Under the pieces are notes generated by a model. That model did no database searches and had not been told where the DNA came from. It was given only the letters and a program-made list of their open reading frames with translations. This document shows positions 28,155-37,300 of a DNA stretch of 64,000 bases, in pieces. The DNA is taken from NCBI RefSeq assembly GCF_002812125.1, contig NZ_NPDQ01000008.1, forward strand, positions 134,425 through 198,424, read 5' to 3'. The translations under genes and the position numbers were made by a program. Each line of letters opens with the position of its first letter. Positions within the stretch are counted from its first letter, which is position 1. This DNA comes from Leptospira brenneri. GTDB taxonomy: Bacteria; Spirochaetota; Leptospiria; Leptospirales; Leptospiraceae.

Positions 28155-28448
28155 GTGGGTTTTATCAAAAATGACCATAATCATGGGTGGAAATCTGTCG
28201 CCAAAGGAACGCTTGGTGGTGGATTTCCTTTTCATTCCAAACTGGCTACTTGGTTACAGGAATATACAAACATTCCCAAAGAAACGGAACTCGAAATTTT
28301 AGAAGTGAGTTGTGGTGAGGTGAGTTGTCCCACAGAAGAAACTTTAATTGTTTGGGATAAACAGGAATTTCGCATCTCTCGTAAAAAAGAAATGATTTCT
28401 AAAATGGATGTGGATTTATCTTGGAAGCGGTTTGTGAGTAAAACATAA
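28155..28448 (+). CDS. Small conserved protein of unknown function (97 aa)
   Basis: I do not recognise this small protein. The start is GTG 28155, supported by AGGGGGA 4 nt upstream. It is soluble, mixed alpha/beta, with a CxxxxC pair (SCGEVSCP, residues about 53-58), and begins with a His-rich stretch. It is 31 bp after metH on the same strand, so it is probably in its transcript. Cys spacing could allow a disulfide or metal. No function is proposed. Confidence 0.65.
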   Translation: MGFIKNDHNHGWKSVAKGTLGGGFPFHSKLATWLQEYTNIPKETELEILEVSCGEVSCPTEETLIVWDKQEFRISRKKEMISKMDVDLSWKRFVSKT

Positions 28449-28478
28449 TCCAAAATTCTCCTCAAAGGGTGGTGGCGT

Positions 28479-29486
28479 ATGTATCGGCTCCAGATTCTGT
28501 TTTATTTTCTCACCATTTTTTCTTTTGCGATCATTCCACAATCGATTGATGCAAAAAATTGCCTTATACGCGAAGACAAATCCTTTTGTGAAGGAGACCA
28601 GGTTCTTTTTCCTTTTCCAAAATCAGAAAAACAATACTTTGGGATCATTGAAAAGGTAGATCCAGAAGTTCAAAACGGAAGTCACAAAGGGATGAGGTGG
28701 ATTCGTCTGGATGACGGTTCCCTCCTAACAGATAATAGGGGTTATCATCATTATTTCCATCTTGCTGATTTAAAAGAATGTTCCGTATTTTCAGGTCAGA
28801 AAGTTTGTGTCGGCCAAATAGTTCCTGTAATGGGATACTCCGGGAATGGTGGTAGCTTCGGTTATATGACAGTCGTTGCCATTGCTCCAGCAATGTTTGG
28901 AACTGGTTACGAAATGTACGGACCAACGAAAGAAAGAAATGGCAATACCGTGTTGGTTCAAGCAAATGAAATTCCAATAGTAACTGGGAAAGTTCCAGGA
29001 TTCCCAGAAATTCAATTTGGCCATCCTTTCCCCAATGCTTATGGGAAGAAAGAAAGAGTGATTTTATACGATACGGAAGATAAGAATTATGCTCTGGAGT
29101 CCGAAGGAGAAAACCATTTAGTTTGGTATGACGAAAGTGAATTAAGGATTCGATATAACCAGATCACAGAGTATCCAATTGAGTGGGAAGGAAGGCTTGA
29201 AGAAATCGTAGATTGTTATTCAGATTCTTGTGCTAAGGACAGACTAAGTTGGCGGGCTAATCTGTATTTAACTTCAGAATGCGAAAATAGAGTTTTTGGT
29301 TATCAAAAATCTTCAACTCGAGGTACTACTTTTGAAATCGTGAACTTTGTATCTAGTTTTGAGTATCTTAAATACATTGGTTCCCATCATATGGGTGGAG
29401 ATGTATTTTGGCCCATTCCCAGGAAAAAGGTCAAAGCCTTCGTGAAAGCAAAAACAGTTTGCGTTTCTAAAGAAACTAAAAAATAA
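28479..29486 (+). CDS. Exported protein of unknown function (335 aa)
   Basis: A signal peptide is clear (about residues 1-25, cleavage near SIDAKN). The mature protein has about ten cysteines scattered in pairs (CLIREDKSFC, CSVFSGQKVC, CYSDSC) and many Tyr/Gly residues, so a disulfide-bonded periplasmic or surface beta-rich protein is likely. I see repeats of a cysteine-pair plus glycine-rich segment but no named domain. It is 30 bp after the 97-aa gene. A REP-like element follows it. Confidence 0.7.
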   Translation: MYRLQILFYFLTIFSFAIIPQSIDAKNCLIREDKSFCEGDQVLFPFPKSEKQYFGIIEKVDPEVQNGSHKGMRWIRLDDGSLLTDNRGYHHYFHLADLKECSVFSGQKVCVGQIVPVMGYSGNGGSFGYMTVVAIAPAMFGTGYEMYGPTKERNGNTVLVQANEIPIVTGKVPGFPEIQFGHPFPNAYGKKERVILYDTEDKNYALESEGENHLVWYDESELRIRYNQITEYPIEWEGRLEEIVDCYSDSCAKDRLSWRANLYLTSECENRVFGYQKSSTRGTTFEIVNFVSSFEYLKYIGSHHMGGDVFWPIPRKKVKAFVKAKTVCVSKETKK

Positions 29487-29501
29487 AAAGGAACCGATAT
29501 T

Positions 29502-29600
29502 GCCCGCACAAGGGATCGTAGTGGAAATCCTTTCCCGTGGTAATAATAATAGGGATATAAAATCGTTGTGGAAAGATTGTAGCGGAGAGCCCGGTCGGTT
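29502..29600. repeat. REP-like intergenic element
   Basis: Two copies of a 19-20 bp motif lie in one orientation: GGGATCGTAGTGGAAATCC (29512-29530) and AGATTGTAGCGGAGAGCCC (29574-29592). They differ mainly by transitions. Both hold GTAG, the tetranucleotide linked to REP elements, and the first forms a GGAT/ATCC mini-stem. GCCCGC at 29502 and CCCGG at 29590 flank the unit. Only one unit is in this window, so its repeat status is inferred from form. Confidence 0.4.
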
Positions 29601-29656
29601 TTATACCAAGTGATCATACTGTACTAAGTTCGATGTGCCCAAGGAAAAACAAATCA

Positions 29657-30046
29657 ATGGAAAATCAATTTCAGTTTTTAAGAAACAATCCAAAGTATAT
29701 TTTTTTAATCGATGGACTTGGTGCCATCCTTTCGGCTGTATTATTGTCTTTGGTTCTTCCTCTTTTCATCGACTCACTAGGGATGCCTTTGGAAACACTT
29801 TATATTCTATCTATTTTGCCCGTATTCTATTCCGTATATTCTTTGTTATGTTATTTTTTAAATCCCACACAGTGGAAGTTTTATTTGCGGATCATTGCTT
29901 TTGCCAATTTTTTATATTGTATCGTTACAATGGTTTATTTGATTTTGAATTTAGAACAAACTACGATTTGGGGTGAATTGTATTTTGTTTTAGAAATGAT
30001 AGTAGTCGTTAGTTTGGCTAGTATGGAATGGAAGTTGGCTAATTAG
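29657..30046 (+). CDS. Small membrane protein of unknown function
   Basis: The 129-aa product has four predicted membrane segments: about 20-40 (IDGLGAILSAVLLSLVLPLF), 48-68, 78-98 and 105-122. ATG 29657 is preferred to ATG 29633 because AAGGA lies 12 nt upstream; the upstream ATG has none. I do not recognise the family. It is convergent with the exported-protein gene at 30039, overlapping by 8 bp at the 3' ends. Confidence 0.6.
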   Translation: MENQFQFLRNNPKYIFLIDGLGAILSAVLLSLVLPLFIDSLGMPLETLYILSILPVFYSVYSLLCYFLNPTQWKFYLRIIAFANFLYCIVTMVYLILNLEQTTIWGELYFVLEMIVVVSLASMEWKLAN

Positions 30047-30854
30047 AGTGAGCAGTTACGGGCATATAGTATTTTAGACCCAAGTTTCCTTGTATCTCTG
30101 GGGCCCAAAGATCATCTAAAGTTCGACCAGCTTCCCTCGCATTGATCGGAACCCGTACCATACCCTCAAAGGTTAAGTTACTATTGGAAATACTGATTCC
30201 AGGTGTAACGTAAACTTGTCGTCCCACAAAATTTGTCCTAGATGGTTCTTGGGCACGGATGGAGGAGTTTAGTCGGTTATTGATATCGCTATCAAAACGA
30301 TGTAATTCTGAAAGTTGTAGAAAAAGTTCCCAACGAGAGTTCTTGATAAAAGAAAACAAATTTCGATTGAGTCTGTATTTGATTCGTACTTTAGACTCTG
30401 CTATATCTACATAGCCAGAAGCGCCTTGGTTCATGGACATTCCCATACTGAGGCCAAGGTCGAAGGTAAAACCATTGCGGTAGTATACATAAGTGACATT
30501 GGGTTGGTAAGAGAGTAGGGCTGAGTTCATCCTTTCTGGTCGGACATCAAAATTCCCTTCTGGATTTCGGTAAGGGTTAGTTGTCGCAAAAGGAATGACT
30601 GGTGAAAAAATCTGAATCCCCGCAATGGGGTCATCTGATTTGGGAAGTTTGCCGTCATATCCGAGTTCGAGTTCTTTTGGGAATCGGAAGGGGATTAGAA
30701 TCGCCAAATTTCCGTTATGTGATCCTCCCACTTGGAATAAAGAAGCTCTTGGGTCGGAAAAGGAATAACTGGAAAAAAAAGGCAAACCTTGTGCTAAAAG
30801 AGTTAGGCTTGTCATAGAGACAAGAAAGGTAATGATAACTGTCTTTTTAAGCAT
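30039..30854 (-). CDS. Exported, outer-membrane-like protein of unknown function
   Basis: The 271-aa protein has a signal peptide (about 1-22, ending near LLAQ). The mature part is rich in Ser, Asn and aromatic residues in alternating strands, with GLKYYMPV near the end, like an outer-membrane barrel protein. No cysteine is seen in the mature protein and I cannot name the family. It is divergent from pfkA, with an 84-bp gap, and convergent with the small membrane-protein gene. Confidence 0.65.
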   Translation of the reverse strand: MLKKTVIITFLVSMTSLTLLAQGLPFFSSYSFSDPRASLFQVGGSHNGNLAILIPFRFPKELELGYDGKLPKSDDPIAGIQIFSPVIPFATTNPYRNPEGNFDVRPERMNSALLSYQPNVTYVYYRNGFTFDLGLSMGMSMNQGASGYVDIAESKVRIKYRLNRNLFSFIKNSRWELFLQLSELHRFDSDINNRLNSSIRAQEPSRTNFVGRQVYVTPGISISNSNLTFEGMVRVPINAREAGRTLDDLWAPEIQGNLGLKYYMPVTAHSN

Positions 30855-30938
30855 CTAAAAGCATTTCTGCCTGCTTTTCCTTAGTTTGGCAATGAAATTT
30901 GCTTTCCTCCCTCTCTTTTTTTGTTATAAGTTTTATCA

Positions 30939-32246
30939 ATGAATGAAAATGATACCAAGGTTGAACAATTTGGTCCTTGTACCATCCCAAACCCAGCAGG
31001 GTATGACTACTGGACGGAAGACAATTCCGTCGTTCTTTTCCAAACGATATTTTCCGGTCCCGAAGACGCTAAAAAAACCGTAGAAACTAGCCCCGTATTC
31101 TTTGAACAAGCTGGCCCGAAAGAAAAGATCTACTTTCGCCCCGAAGAAGTCACGGCGGGAATCGTCACTTGCGGGGGACTTTGCCCAGGAATCAATGACG
31201 TGATCCGTGCTCTGGTGATGGAGCTACATTACCGGTACAAAGTGCCCCGAATTTTGGGATTTCCTTTTGGGTATGAAGGTTTAGTGAAAAAATTCGGTCA
31301 TCGGCCTGTGGAACTCACCCCGGATAAAGTGGCCCATATCATGAACTTCGGTGGTTCCATTTTAGGATCTTCTCGAGGGAACCAAAACATTGGAGATATG
31401 GTGGATACACTCTTTCTCTATGGGGTGAAGATGTTATTTTGTATTGGGGGTGATGGAACCCTTCGCGGTGCCGAGGCTATCCAAGAAGAAGTTCGCAAAC
31501 GGAAAGAAGACATCGCCATTGTTGGGATCCCTAAAACCATTGATAATGATATTAACTATGTCCAAAAAACTTTTGGATTCTCGACTGCTTTTAGTAAGGC
31601 GGTCGAAGCAGTGAATTGTGCTCATGAAGAAGCAAATGGTGCACCCAATGGAATTGGTCTTGTGAAATTAATGGGAAGGCATTCTGGTTTCATTGCTGTG
31701 AACTCAGCATTAGCTTCCAAAAACGTAAACTTTGTCCTCATTCCAGAACTTGATTTTGATTTAGAAGGAGAGGGGGCTTTTCTTCCTGTCCTCAAAGAAC
31801 GAGTACAAAAAAGAGGGCACGCTGTTGTGATTTTGGCAGAAGGTGCAGGTCAAAAGTTTTTTGAAGACAAAGGGGAAAAAGACCAGTCGGGTAACAAGAA
31901 GTTGGCGGACATTGGTATCTTTATCAAAGATAAAATTACGGAATACTTCAAAAAAGAAGGGGTCACACTGAATTTAAAATACATTGATCCCAGTTATATC
32001 ATTCGGTCCGTTCCTGCCAATGCCGAAGACTCTGTGTTCTGTGGTTTTCTTGCTCAGAATGCAGTACACGCTGCTTTTGCGGGTCGGACAGGCTGTGTGG
32101 TAGGGATTTGGAACAATGTTTTTACGGTGATGCCAATCTCACTTGCCATTGCGGAAAGGAAGGTGTTACGTCCAGAAAGGAGTACTTTGTGGCGGGCTCT
32201 CCTTGCGTCCACCGGACAACCCAATGTGATGAAGGCGAAGGGCTGA
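30939..32246 (+). CDS. pfkA: 6-phosphofructokinase, plant/trypanosomatid-like
   Basis: PFK makes fructose 1,6-bisphosphate in glycolysis. The 435-aa chain has an N-terminal extension of about 65 residues, a [10 protein letters not shown] loop, GGDGT at about 169-173 and PKTIDND at about 196-202. Gly in GGDGT, not Asp as in GGDD, points to ATP; Lys before TIDND is the alternative usually seen in the PPi/plant-type lineage. ATP use is thus the better guess, by analogy with plant and trypanosomatid enzymes that have this combination. Its stop lies inside a terminator hairpin. The symbol is by reaction, not by subgroup. Confidence 0.93.
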   Translation: MNENDTKVEQFGPCTIPNPAGYDYWTEDNSVVLFQTIFSGPEDAKKTVETSPVFFEQAGPKEKIYFRPEEVTAGIVTCGGLCPGINDVIRALVMELHYRYKVPRILGFPFGYEGLVKKFGHRPVELTPDKVAHIMNFGGSILGSSRGNQNIGDMVDTLFLYGVKMLFCIGGDGTLRGAEAIQEEVRKRKEDIAIVGIPKTIDNDINYVQKTFGFSTAFSKAVEAVNCAHEEANGAPNGIGLVKLMGRHSGFIAVNSALASKNVNFVLIPELDFDLEGEGAFLPVLKERVQKRGHAVVILAEGAGQKFFEDKGEKDQSGNKKLADIGIFIKDKITEYFKKEGVTLNLKYIDPSYIIRSVPANAEDSVFCGFLAQNAVHAAFAGRTGCVVGIWNNVFTVMPISLAIAERKVLRPERSTLWRALLASTGQPNVMKAKG

Positions 32247-32260
32247 TCTTTTAGATCAGC
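32242..32260. terminator. Shared hairpin between pfkA and the convergent coiled-coil gene
   Basis: GCTGATCT (32242-32249) and AGATCAGC (32253-32260) form an 8-bp stem with a TTT loop. It holds the TGA stop of pfkA in one arm and the TGA stop of the minus-strand gene in the other. A T-rich stretch (TGTTCTCTACTTTTTTC) follows on the plus side, so it is likely a terminator for pfkA; for the minus strand no U-tract is seen. Confidence 0.6.
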
Positions 32261-32846
32261 TGTTCTCTACTTTTTTCTGAAACTTAAGGATGTTATCTCG
32301 GATTTCTTCCTCTTTTTTATGGAGTTCTTTTAAGAACTCCGTATCCAAAATCATCTCTGGTTTTTTGATGAACTTACTTTCGTCATAGTTATCAATTTCA
32401 TACAAGAGATCTTCGATATTGGATTCTACTTTGACAAGACTTTGGATGGATTCGACAACCTTTTTGTTCACAAAAAGAATTTCTTTGAATCGTAAAATAT
32501 AATGTTGGAACCTGTTATCGCGAATCATGGCTTGGCGTTGCATTTCACGCACCACTTCGCGTTCCTTTAAAACTTCTTTTTTTTCAACAAGGATTTGATT
32601 TTTAAAAATTCGAATTAGATTTTCTGTTTCTAACTTATAGTTTTCAAAACTGCTATTGTGATTGTTTTGTAGGTCTTCCATTTGTTTACGAAATTCTTTT
32701 TCTCGTAAACGATCTTGTTCTTTGCGTAATTTGTCAGATGTTTGTAGCGCGTTTTTGACACGTGTTTCGATAACAGCATCTAACATGGCTTTGTGCAGTT
32801 TGTCCAACCGAAAGAACACTGCAATGGCATATAGAATGCGTCTCAT
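32256..32846 (-). CDS. Coiled-coil protein of unknown function
   Basis: A 196-aa, strongly charged protein with a short hydrophobic N-terminal stretch (RRILYAIAVFFRLD), then an almost continuous coiled coil from about residue 30 to 195 (KLRKEQDRLREKEFRKQMED). No enzymatic motif is seen. Its ATG is 15 bp after the stop of the PP2C phosphatase gene, so it is likely in the same transcript. It may be a structural or scaffolding partner of that phosphatase; this is a guess from position only. Confidence 0.7.
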   Translation of the reverse strand: MRRILYAIAVFFRLDKLHKAMLDAVIETRVKNALQTSDKLRKEQDRLREKEFRKQMEDLQNNHNSSFENYKLETENLIRIFKNQILVEKKEVLKEREVVREMQRQAMIRDNRFQHYILRFKEILFVNKKVVESIQSLVKVESNIEDLLYEIDNYDESKFIKKPEMILDTEFLKELHKKEEEIRDNILKFQKKVENS

Positions 32847-32861
32847 AAAAACTCCTTATTA

Positions 32862-34607
32862 TTAGTTTAGACGAATAATAAAGAGAGAAAGATCATCATG
32901 CGGTTCTGCTTCTCCCACAAATTCACTGACTTTTTGTAAAATGGCTTGCCTGATCACTTCTGGTGGGTCGTTGATATGAGATAAAATTACAGATTCCAAT
33001 CTTTCTTCTGAAAAAAGTTCTTCTTTTAAATTCATGGCTTCTGTTACACCATCAGTGTACAATACTAACAAATCACCGGGTAAATAACTGACAGTATGTT
33101 CTGAGAATTCACAATTACCAATTCCCATGGGTTGGCCTTTCCCAGAAAGGTGTTGGATTTTATGATGTTTTTTGCGATAGATGATTTGTAAATTATGACC
33201 GGCAGAAGAATAAGTTAGTTCTTTTTTAGTCATATTAATTCGCACAAGCATTGCTGTGACAAACATAAGAAATCCAGATTTATCTTGTAAAATCTGATTG
33301 GCATTGAAGAGGGCTTCGCTAGTGGAAGTGGTTTTTGAAACTTCTTGTTGTAAAACCGTTTTGGAAAACTCCATAAAGAGTGCAGCAGGAGTTCCTTTTC
33401 CGGATACATCAGCAATGATGACAGAAACTTCGTCTTTCCCATGAACTACCATATCATAGAAGTCACCACCGATTTCACGTGATGCTTGGTAATAGGTATC
33501 AAACTCTAAGAGTGAGTATTGTTTTGGAATGATGGGAAGTGAATGTTTTTGGATCATTGCCGCAACTTGCATATCGCGGTCTATGTTTTTTAATCGTTCA
33601 CTTTGGATCTTCACTTGTAAAGCGGTATAAGCTTCCCCGACTTGGTTGGTCAGAGTTCGTAAGATCCGAATGTCCATCTCATCAAACCGAGTTCTGGATG
33701 TTTTATCGGAAACAACAAGAGAACCTAACCATTCTTTGTTTTTTAAGATAGGGAAAAGAATCATACTGTGTTGGAAAAGGCCTTTGTGGGTGAGTTGGAT
33801 TCCTTGAGGAGAATTTGCGGTAATGATTTTGAACCCTTTAAACATCCAATCGGCTTTGTCAGCAAAGAGTAAAACCTCCACATCTTCATCGTGGATTTGA
33901 TCAGAAAAACCTTTCGATTTGGATCTAGGGAGTCCTTTCTTTTCGATTTTTTCAAAGTTAAGAGAGACACGATCTACTTGTAAAACTTCGGAAATGGTTT
34001 TGACTGCCAGATCCATAAACTCATCTGAACTTTGGATATTGGCAAGGGCTTGCGAAATTTGAAAAAGTCCATTCAACTCATTGGCTCGTAGGTTCAGACT
34101 ATCGATAAGAAGACGATTTTTGACGGCAATGGCGGCTAAGTTGGAAAGGTATTTTAGAATTTTGATATCGTTATTGTTAAACTCACGATTGTCGAGGGAA
34201 TTTACTGCTTCGAGTACACCTTGTACTTCCCCTTGAGCAATCATGGGAACACAAATGAGATTTCTAGTGACATACCCAACTTTTTGGTCAATGGCCTTAA
34301 ATATCCTTGGGTCATTGGCCGCATCATTCACAATTTCTGGTTTCAAAGTTTCTAAAACCATCCCTGCAATCCCTTTCCCTCTAGGTACTGTTAGGTGAGC
34401 TAGAGATTCTTCTTTTAAACCACTAGTGGTGTTGAAGACTAACTGATCATTTTCTTTATCATAAAGCAGAAGTGAAGAACCTTCTGTTTGTAAAACGTCA
34501 CGGGTGATCCCCATAATTTCACTAAGGAGTGTATCCAAATCTTCATGCGAATTGATCCGGCTAGTAATGTCTGAAATCAGACCTAATGTCAATAGTTTAG
34601 TAGGCAT
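32862..34607 (-). CDS. GAF-domain PP2C (SpoIIE-type) phosphatase
   Basis: The 581-aa protein has an N-terminal GAF domain (about 15-165, SSLLLYDKENDQLVF), a second GAF-like region (about 185-340), a helical linker, then a SpoIIE/RsbU-type PP2C phosphatase (about 365-580). Metal-binding motifs GGDFYDM and ADVSGKG are intact, as is the C-terminal LVLYTDGVTEAMN. RsbU-like phosphatases dephosphorylate anti-sigma-antagonists in partner switching; no such antagonist is adjacent. It lies between argB (12 bp upstream) and the coiled-coil gene. The GAF ligands are unknown. Confidence 0.92.
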   Translation of the reverse strand: MPTKLLTLGLISDITSRINSHEDLDTLLSEIMGITRDVLQTEGSSLLLYDKENDQLVFNTTSGLKEESLAHLTVPRGKGIAGMVLETLKPEIVNDAANDPRIFKAIDQKVGYVTRNLICVPMIAQGEVQGVLEAVNSLDNREFNNNDIKILKYLSNLAAIAVKNRLLIDSLNLRANELNGLFQISQALANIQSSDEFMDLAVKTISEVLQVDRVSLNFEKIEKKGLPRSKSKGFSDQIHDEDVEVLLFADKADWMFKGFKIITANSPQGIQLTHKGLFQHSMILFPILKNKEWLGSLVVSDKTSRTRFDEMDIRILRTLTNQVGEAYTALQVKIQSERLKNIDRDMQVAAMIQKHSLPIIPKQYSLLEFDTYYQASREIGGDFYDMVVHGKDEVSVIIADVSGKGTPAALFMEFSKTVLQQEVSKTTSTSEALFNANQILQDKSGFLMFVTAMLVRINMTKKELTYSSAGHNLQIIYRKKHHKIQHLSGKGQPMGIGNCEFSEHTVSYLPGDLLVLYTDGVTEAMNLKEELFSEERLESVILSHINDPPEVIRQAILQKVSEFVGEAEPHDDLSLFIIRLN

Positions 34608-34619
34608 CCGAATCTATCC

Positions 34620-35492
34620 TTATTCGATCAAACTTCCAATCCCTTGGTTCGTCAATATTTCAATTAAGACGGAATGAGGAACTCTCCCGTCAATGATATG
34701 GGCTCTTTTGACTCCGGAGTCAATAGCACGCAAACAACATTCTACTTTTGGTATCATGCCACCGGAGATCTGTCCAGTTTTTATATATCCTTGGATATCT
34801 GCTTTTTTGAGACCAGTGACCAGTTGCCCATCGATGAGAATTCCGGGTGTGTCCGTAAGTAAAATGAGTTTATCCGCATGAAGGGCTTCTGCAATGGCAC
34901 CTGCCATTGTATCAGCGTTGATATTAAGCGTTTGGCCATCTTTTGACATAGCCACAGGAGAAATGATGGGGATAAAACCTTCACGTTGTAAGGTGAGTAA
35001 AATATTCGGGTCTACTTCTGTAATTTCACCGACTAGACCTAAGTCTACTTTTTGAACCTTACCATCTTCTCCTTCGACTTCCATAAGATATTTTTCAGCG
35101 ATGGCAAGCCCACCATCCTTTCCAGATAGACCAACCGGTTTTCCACCCTTTTCTTGGATGAGAGAAACGATTTGTTTGTTCACTTTTCCAGTAAGAACCA
35201 TCTCGACCACTTCCATGGTAGCTTCGTCGGTGACCCTATGACCACGGATGAATTGGGTATTGAGGTCGAGTGATTTGATGAGGGCATTGATTTCAGGACC
35301 ACCGCCATGAACCACAACGGGATTGATCCCTAAATATTTAAGTAGTACAATATCTTCAGCAAAAGATGCTTTTAATTCTTCTTCCACCATGGCGGCTCCG
35401 CCATATTTAATGACAATGGTTTTGCCAGAATATTTGATCAAATAGGGAAGAGCTTCCAAGATATGATTGATTTTTTCAGAATGGTGGTTCAT
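34620..35492 (-). CDS. argB: Acetylglutamate kinase
   Basis: ArgB phosphorylates N-acetylglutamate in arginine synthesis. The 290-aa protein has the amino-acid kinase signatures [19 protein letters not shown] and LTDTPGIL, and length typical of ArgB. The frame is open 4 codons beyond, to ATG 35504, but ATG 35492 (MNHHSEKIN) has GAGGA 7 nt before it, so it is preferred. The N-terminal helix that binds arginine in hexameric, feedback-inhibited forms may be present. The Nit amidase gene starts 14 bp away on the other strand. The first of a three-gene minus-strand run. Confidence 0.97.
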   Translation of the reverse strand: MNHHSEKINHILEALPYLIKYSGKTIVIKYGGAAMVEEELKASFAEDIVLLKYLGINPVVVHGGGPEINALIKSLDLNTQFIRGHRVTDEATMEVVEMVLTGKVNKQIVSLIQEKGGKPVGLSGKDGGLAIAEKYLMEVEGEDGKVQKVDLGLVGEITEVDPNILLTLQREGFIPIISPVAMSKDGQTLNINADTMAGAIAEALHADKLILLTDTPGILIDGQLVTGLKKADIQGYIKTGQISGGMIPKVECCLRAIDSGVKRAHIIDGRVPHSVLIEILTNQGIGSLIE

Positions 35493-35506
35493 AAAAGTCC
35501 TCATTT

Positions 35507-36322
35507 ATGATAATGAAATTTAAAGCCGCCGCAGTGCAAGTCACAAGTACAGCAAGAGTCTCAAATAACCTAACTAAGTGTAGGCAACTTGTAGAAGAAG
35601 CAGCCAGTGCCGGTGCCAAAGTCATTGGACTTCCCGAAAACTTTTCTTTTATGGGAACAGAATCGGAGAAAAAAAATCTCCTCGGGCAAATCGAAGAAGA
35701 AACAAATGCTTTTTTACAAGAAACTGCTAGAGATTTAGGAATTTATCTTTTGGGTGGTGGGTTCCCGACCAAAGCACCAACGGGAAAGGTTTACAATACT
35801 GCGGTCATCACAAATCCAGAAGGAGAGGAAATCTTTCGTTATCATAAAGCCCATCTCTTCAATGCTGTGGTGGGTGATGGCTTTAATTATAGTGAATCCA
35901 ATTCCACGGAAAGTGGGGGAAAGGTTCCTGATGTCATCCAAACCGAATATGGAAAAGTTTCTTCGGCAATTTGTTATGACATTCGTTTCCCAGAGCTCTT
36001 TCGTTCCTTGTCAGAGAGGGGTGTCGAACTTTGTTTTTTGCCAGCGGCTTTTACCGTTCCTACAGGGGAAGCACACTGGCATGTGCTCCTTCGTGCTCGC
36101 GCAATAGAAAATTTTATGTATGTTTTGGCACCAGGACAAACCGGAACTCATGATCCACATGGGAATCGCAAAACCTTTGGGCATTCTCTGATCATTTCCC
36201 CTTGGGGAGAAATTTTAGATGAGATAAACAACGAAGAAGGGTTCGCCATTGCTGAAATCGACTTACAAAAGTTAAGCGAAATCAGGAATCAATTGCCCAG
36301 TTTAAACCATCGTTTGTTTTAG
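35507..36322 (+). CDS. Nit-type carbon-nitrogen hydrolase
   Basis: A 271-aa nitrilase-superfamily amidase with the full catalytic triad: Glu in GLPENFSF, Lys in YHKAHLF, Cys in ICYDIRFPE. The segment HVLLRARAIENFMYVLAP with GHSLIISPWG is like Nit1 / deaminated glutathione amidase, so removal of deaminated glutathione is the likely role; omega-amidase is close in sequence and possible. ATG 35507 or 35513 (MKFKAAAVQ) could be the start; neither has a ribosome binding site. It is divergent from argB. Confidence 0.88.
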   Translation: MIMKFKAAAVQVTSTARVSNNLTKCRQLVEEAASAGAKVIGLPENFSFMGTESEKKNLLGQIEEETNAFLQETARDLGIYLLGGGFPTKAPTGKVYNTAVITNPEGEEIFRYHKAHLFNAVVGDGFNYSESNSTESGGKVPDVIQTEYGKVSSAICYDIRFPELFRSLSERGVELCFLPAAFTVPTGEAHWHVLLRARAIENFMYVLAPGQTGTHDPHGNRKTFGHSLIISPWGEILDEINNEEGFAIAEIDLQKLSEIRNQLPSLNHRLF

Positions 36323-36398
36323 AATGGGAATCTTTGTATTCATCCTTTGATGCTTGATTGAATCGTTTCCTTTTACACCCTGTGGATCTTGAATTTTT

Positions 36399-37292
36399 CT
36401 AAAAAAAGGACTTCTTTGTCGAAGAAGATTTTTTCATAAGAATAAAATCTTTCATTACTTTCTCTGCGGCTTGTTTTTTCTCCATGTGTACAAAATGTCC
36501 GCATTCAGAGAATAATACTGCTTTGACATGAGGGGTAGTTCTTTCTAGTTCCATGACATGTTGCCCTGGAATGATAGGATCTTCTTCTCCACGCATGATG
36601 AGAGTGGGAACTTGGTTCCCAAAGACAAGGGGACGGATATCAGTTCTATCCAACATCTCTAGAATCATAAGGATGTATCTAGGATTTAAACATTCAAATT
36701 GAGGATTATAATCTTTTAGGAATTGTTTGATGTCGTCTCTTGCATGAAAGGCCGACGAATCATACACCCCATACGAAAATCCAATTTGTAAGGCCTTGGG
36801 AAGAGATTTCCCAATTTTAAATCCAAAGTCAAAAAAACTACCCAAGTTGGCTCGTAGTCCCACCACTCCGATTTTTAAAATCCCTGGAACAGGACCATGT
36901 ACATAAGGAGCAATGGAGATCACTTGTTTGATCCTTTGTGGAAATAAAGAAGCAATCGCAAGTACAGCCATTCCACCCGTAGAGTGACCCACAAGTGTGA
37001 TGTCCTTTTCACCAGCAGAGGCCCAAATCCCTTGCGCTTGTGTTTCTAAAAAGTCTTGGAGAGTGAGTCCTTTTTTTTGGTCAAAAATTTCTGCTGGATA
37101 ATGACCCACTAAGTCTAGTTCGATGACGTCTCCCAACTGGCGAAAAAAAGGAATGTTTAGGCCCCAATATCCAGCCGCAGAACACCAACCACCAATGAGA
37201 ACAATTGTTTCTTTTGCTTTGGGGTTCAGAGATTTGTGTTTAACGTAAGTTAATCTATGATTTTTCCAAGTATAAATTTGTCTTTCTGACAT
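36399..37292 (-). CDS. Alpha/beta hydrolase
   Basis: A 297-aa hydrolase with the oxyanion region VLIGGWCSAAGYW, the nucleophile Ser in VGHSTGGMAV, Asp in GEEDPIIPG and His in CGHFVHMEK, thus a complete triad. A cap region (about 140-215) covers the active site. The substrate is unknown; the motif set is shared with esterases, haloperoxidases and hydroxyketone hydrolases. No signal peptide is seen. The gene is 8 bp downstream of alr and likely transcribed with it. The tail is Ser/Lys-rich. Confidence 0.85.
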   Translation of the reverse strand: MSERQIYTWKNHRLTYVKHKSLNPKAKETIVLIGGWCSAAGYWGLNIPFFRQLGDVIELDLVGHYPAEIFDQKKGLTLQDFLETQAQGIWASAGEKDITLVGHSTGGMAVLAIASLFPQRIKQVISIAPYVHGPVPGILKIGVVGLRANLGSFFDFGFKIGKSLPKALQIGFSYGVYDSSAFHARDDIKQFLKDYNPQFECLNPRYILMILEMLDRTDIRPLVFGNQVPTLIMRGEEDPIIPGQHVMELERTTPHVKAVLFSECGHFVHMEKKQAAEKVMKDFILMKKSSSTKKSFF

Positions 37293-37300
37293 AAGATCCT

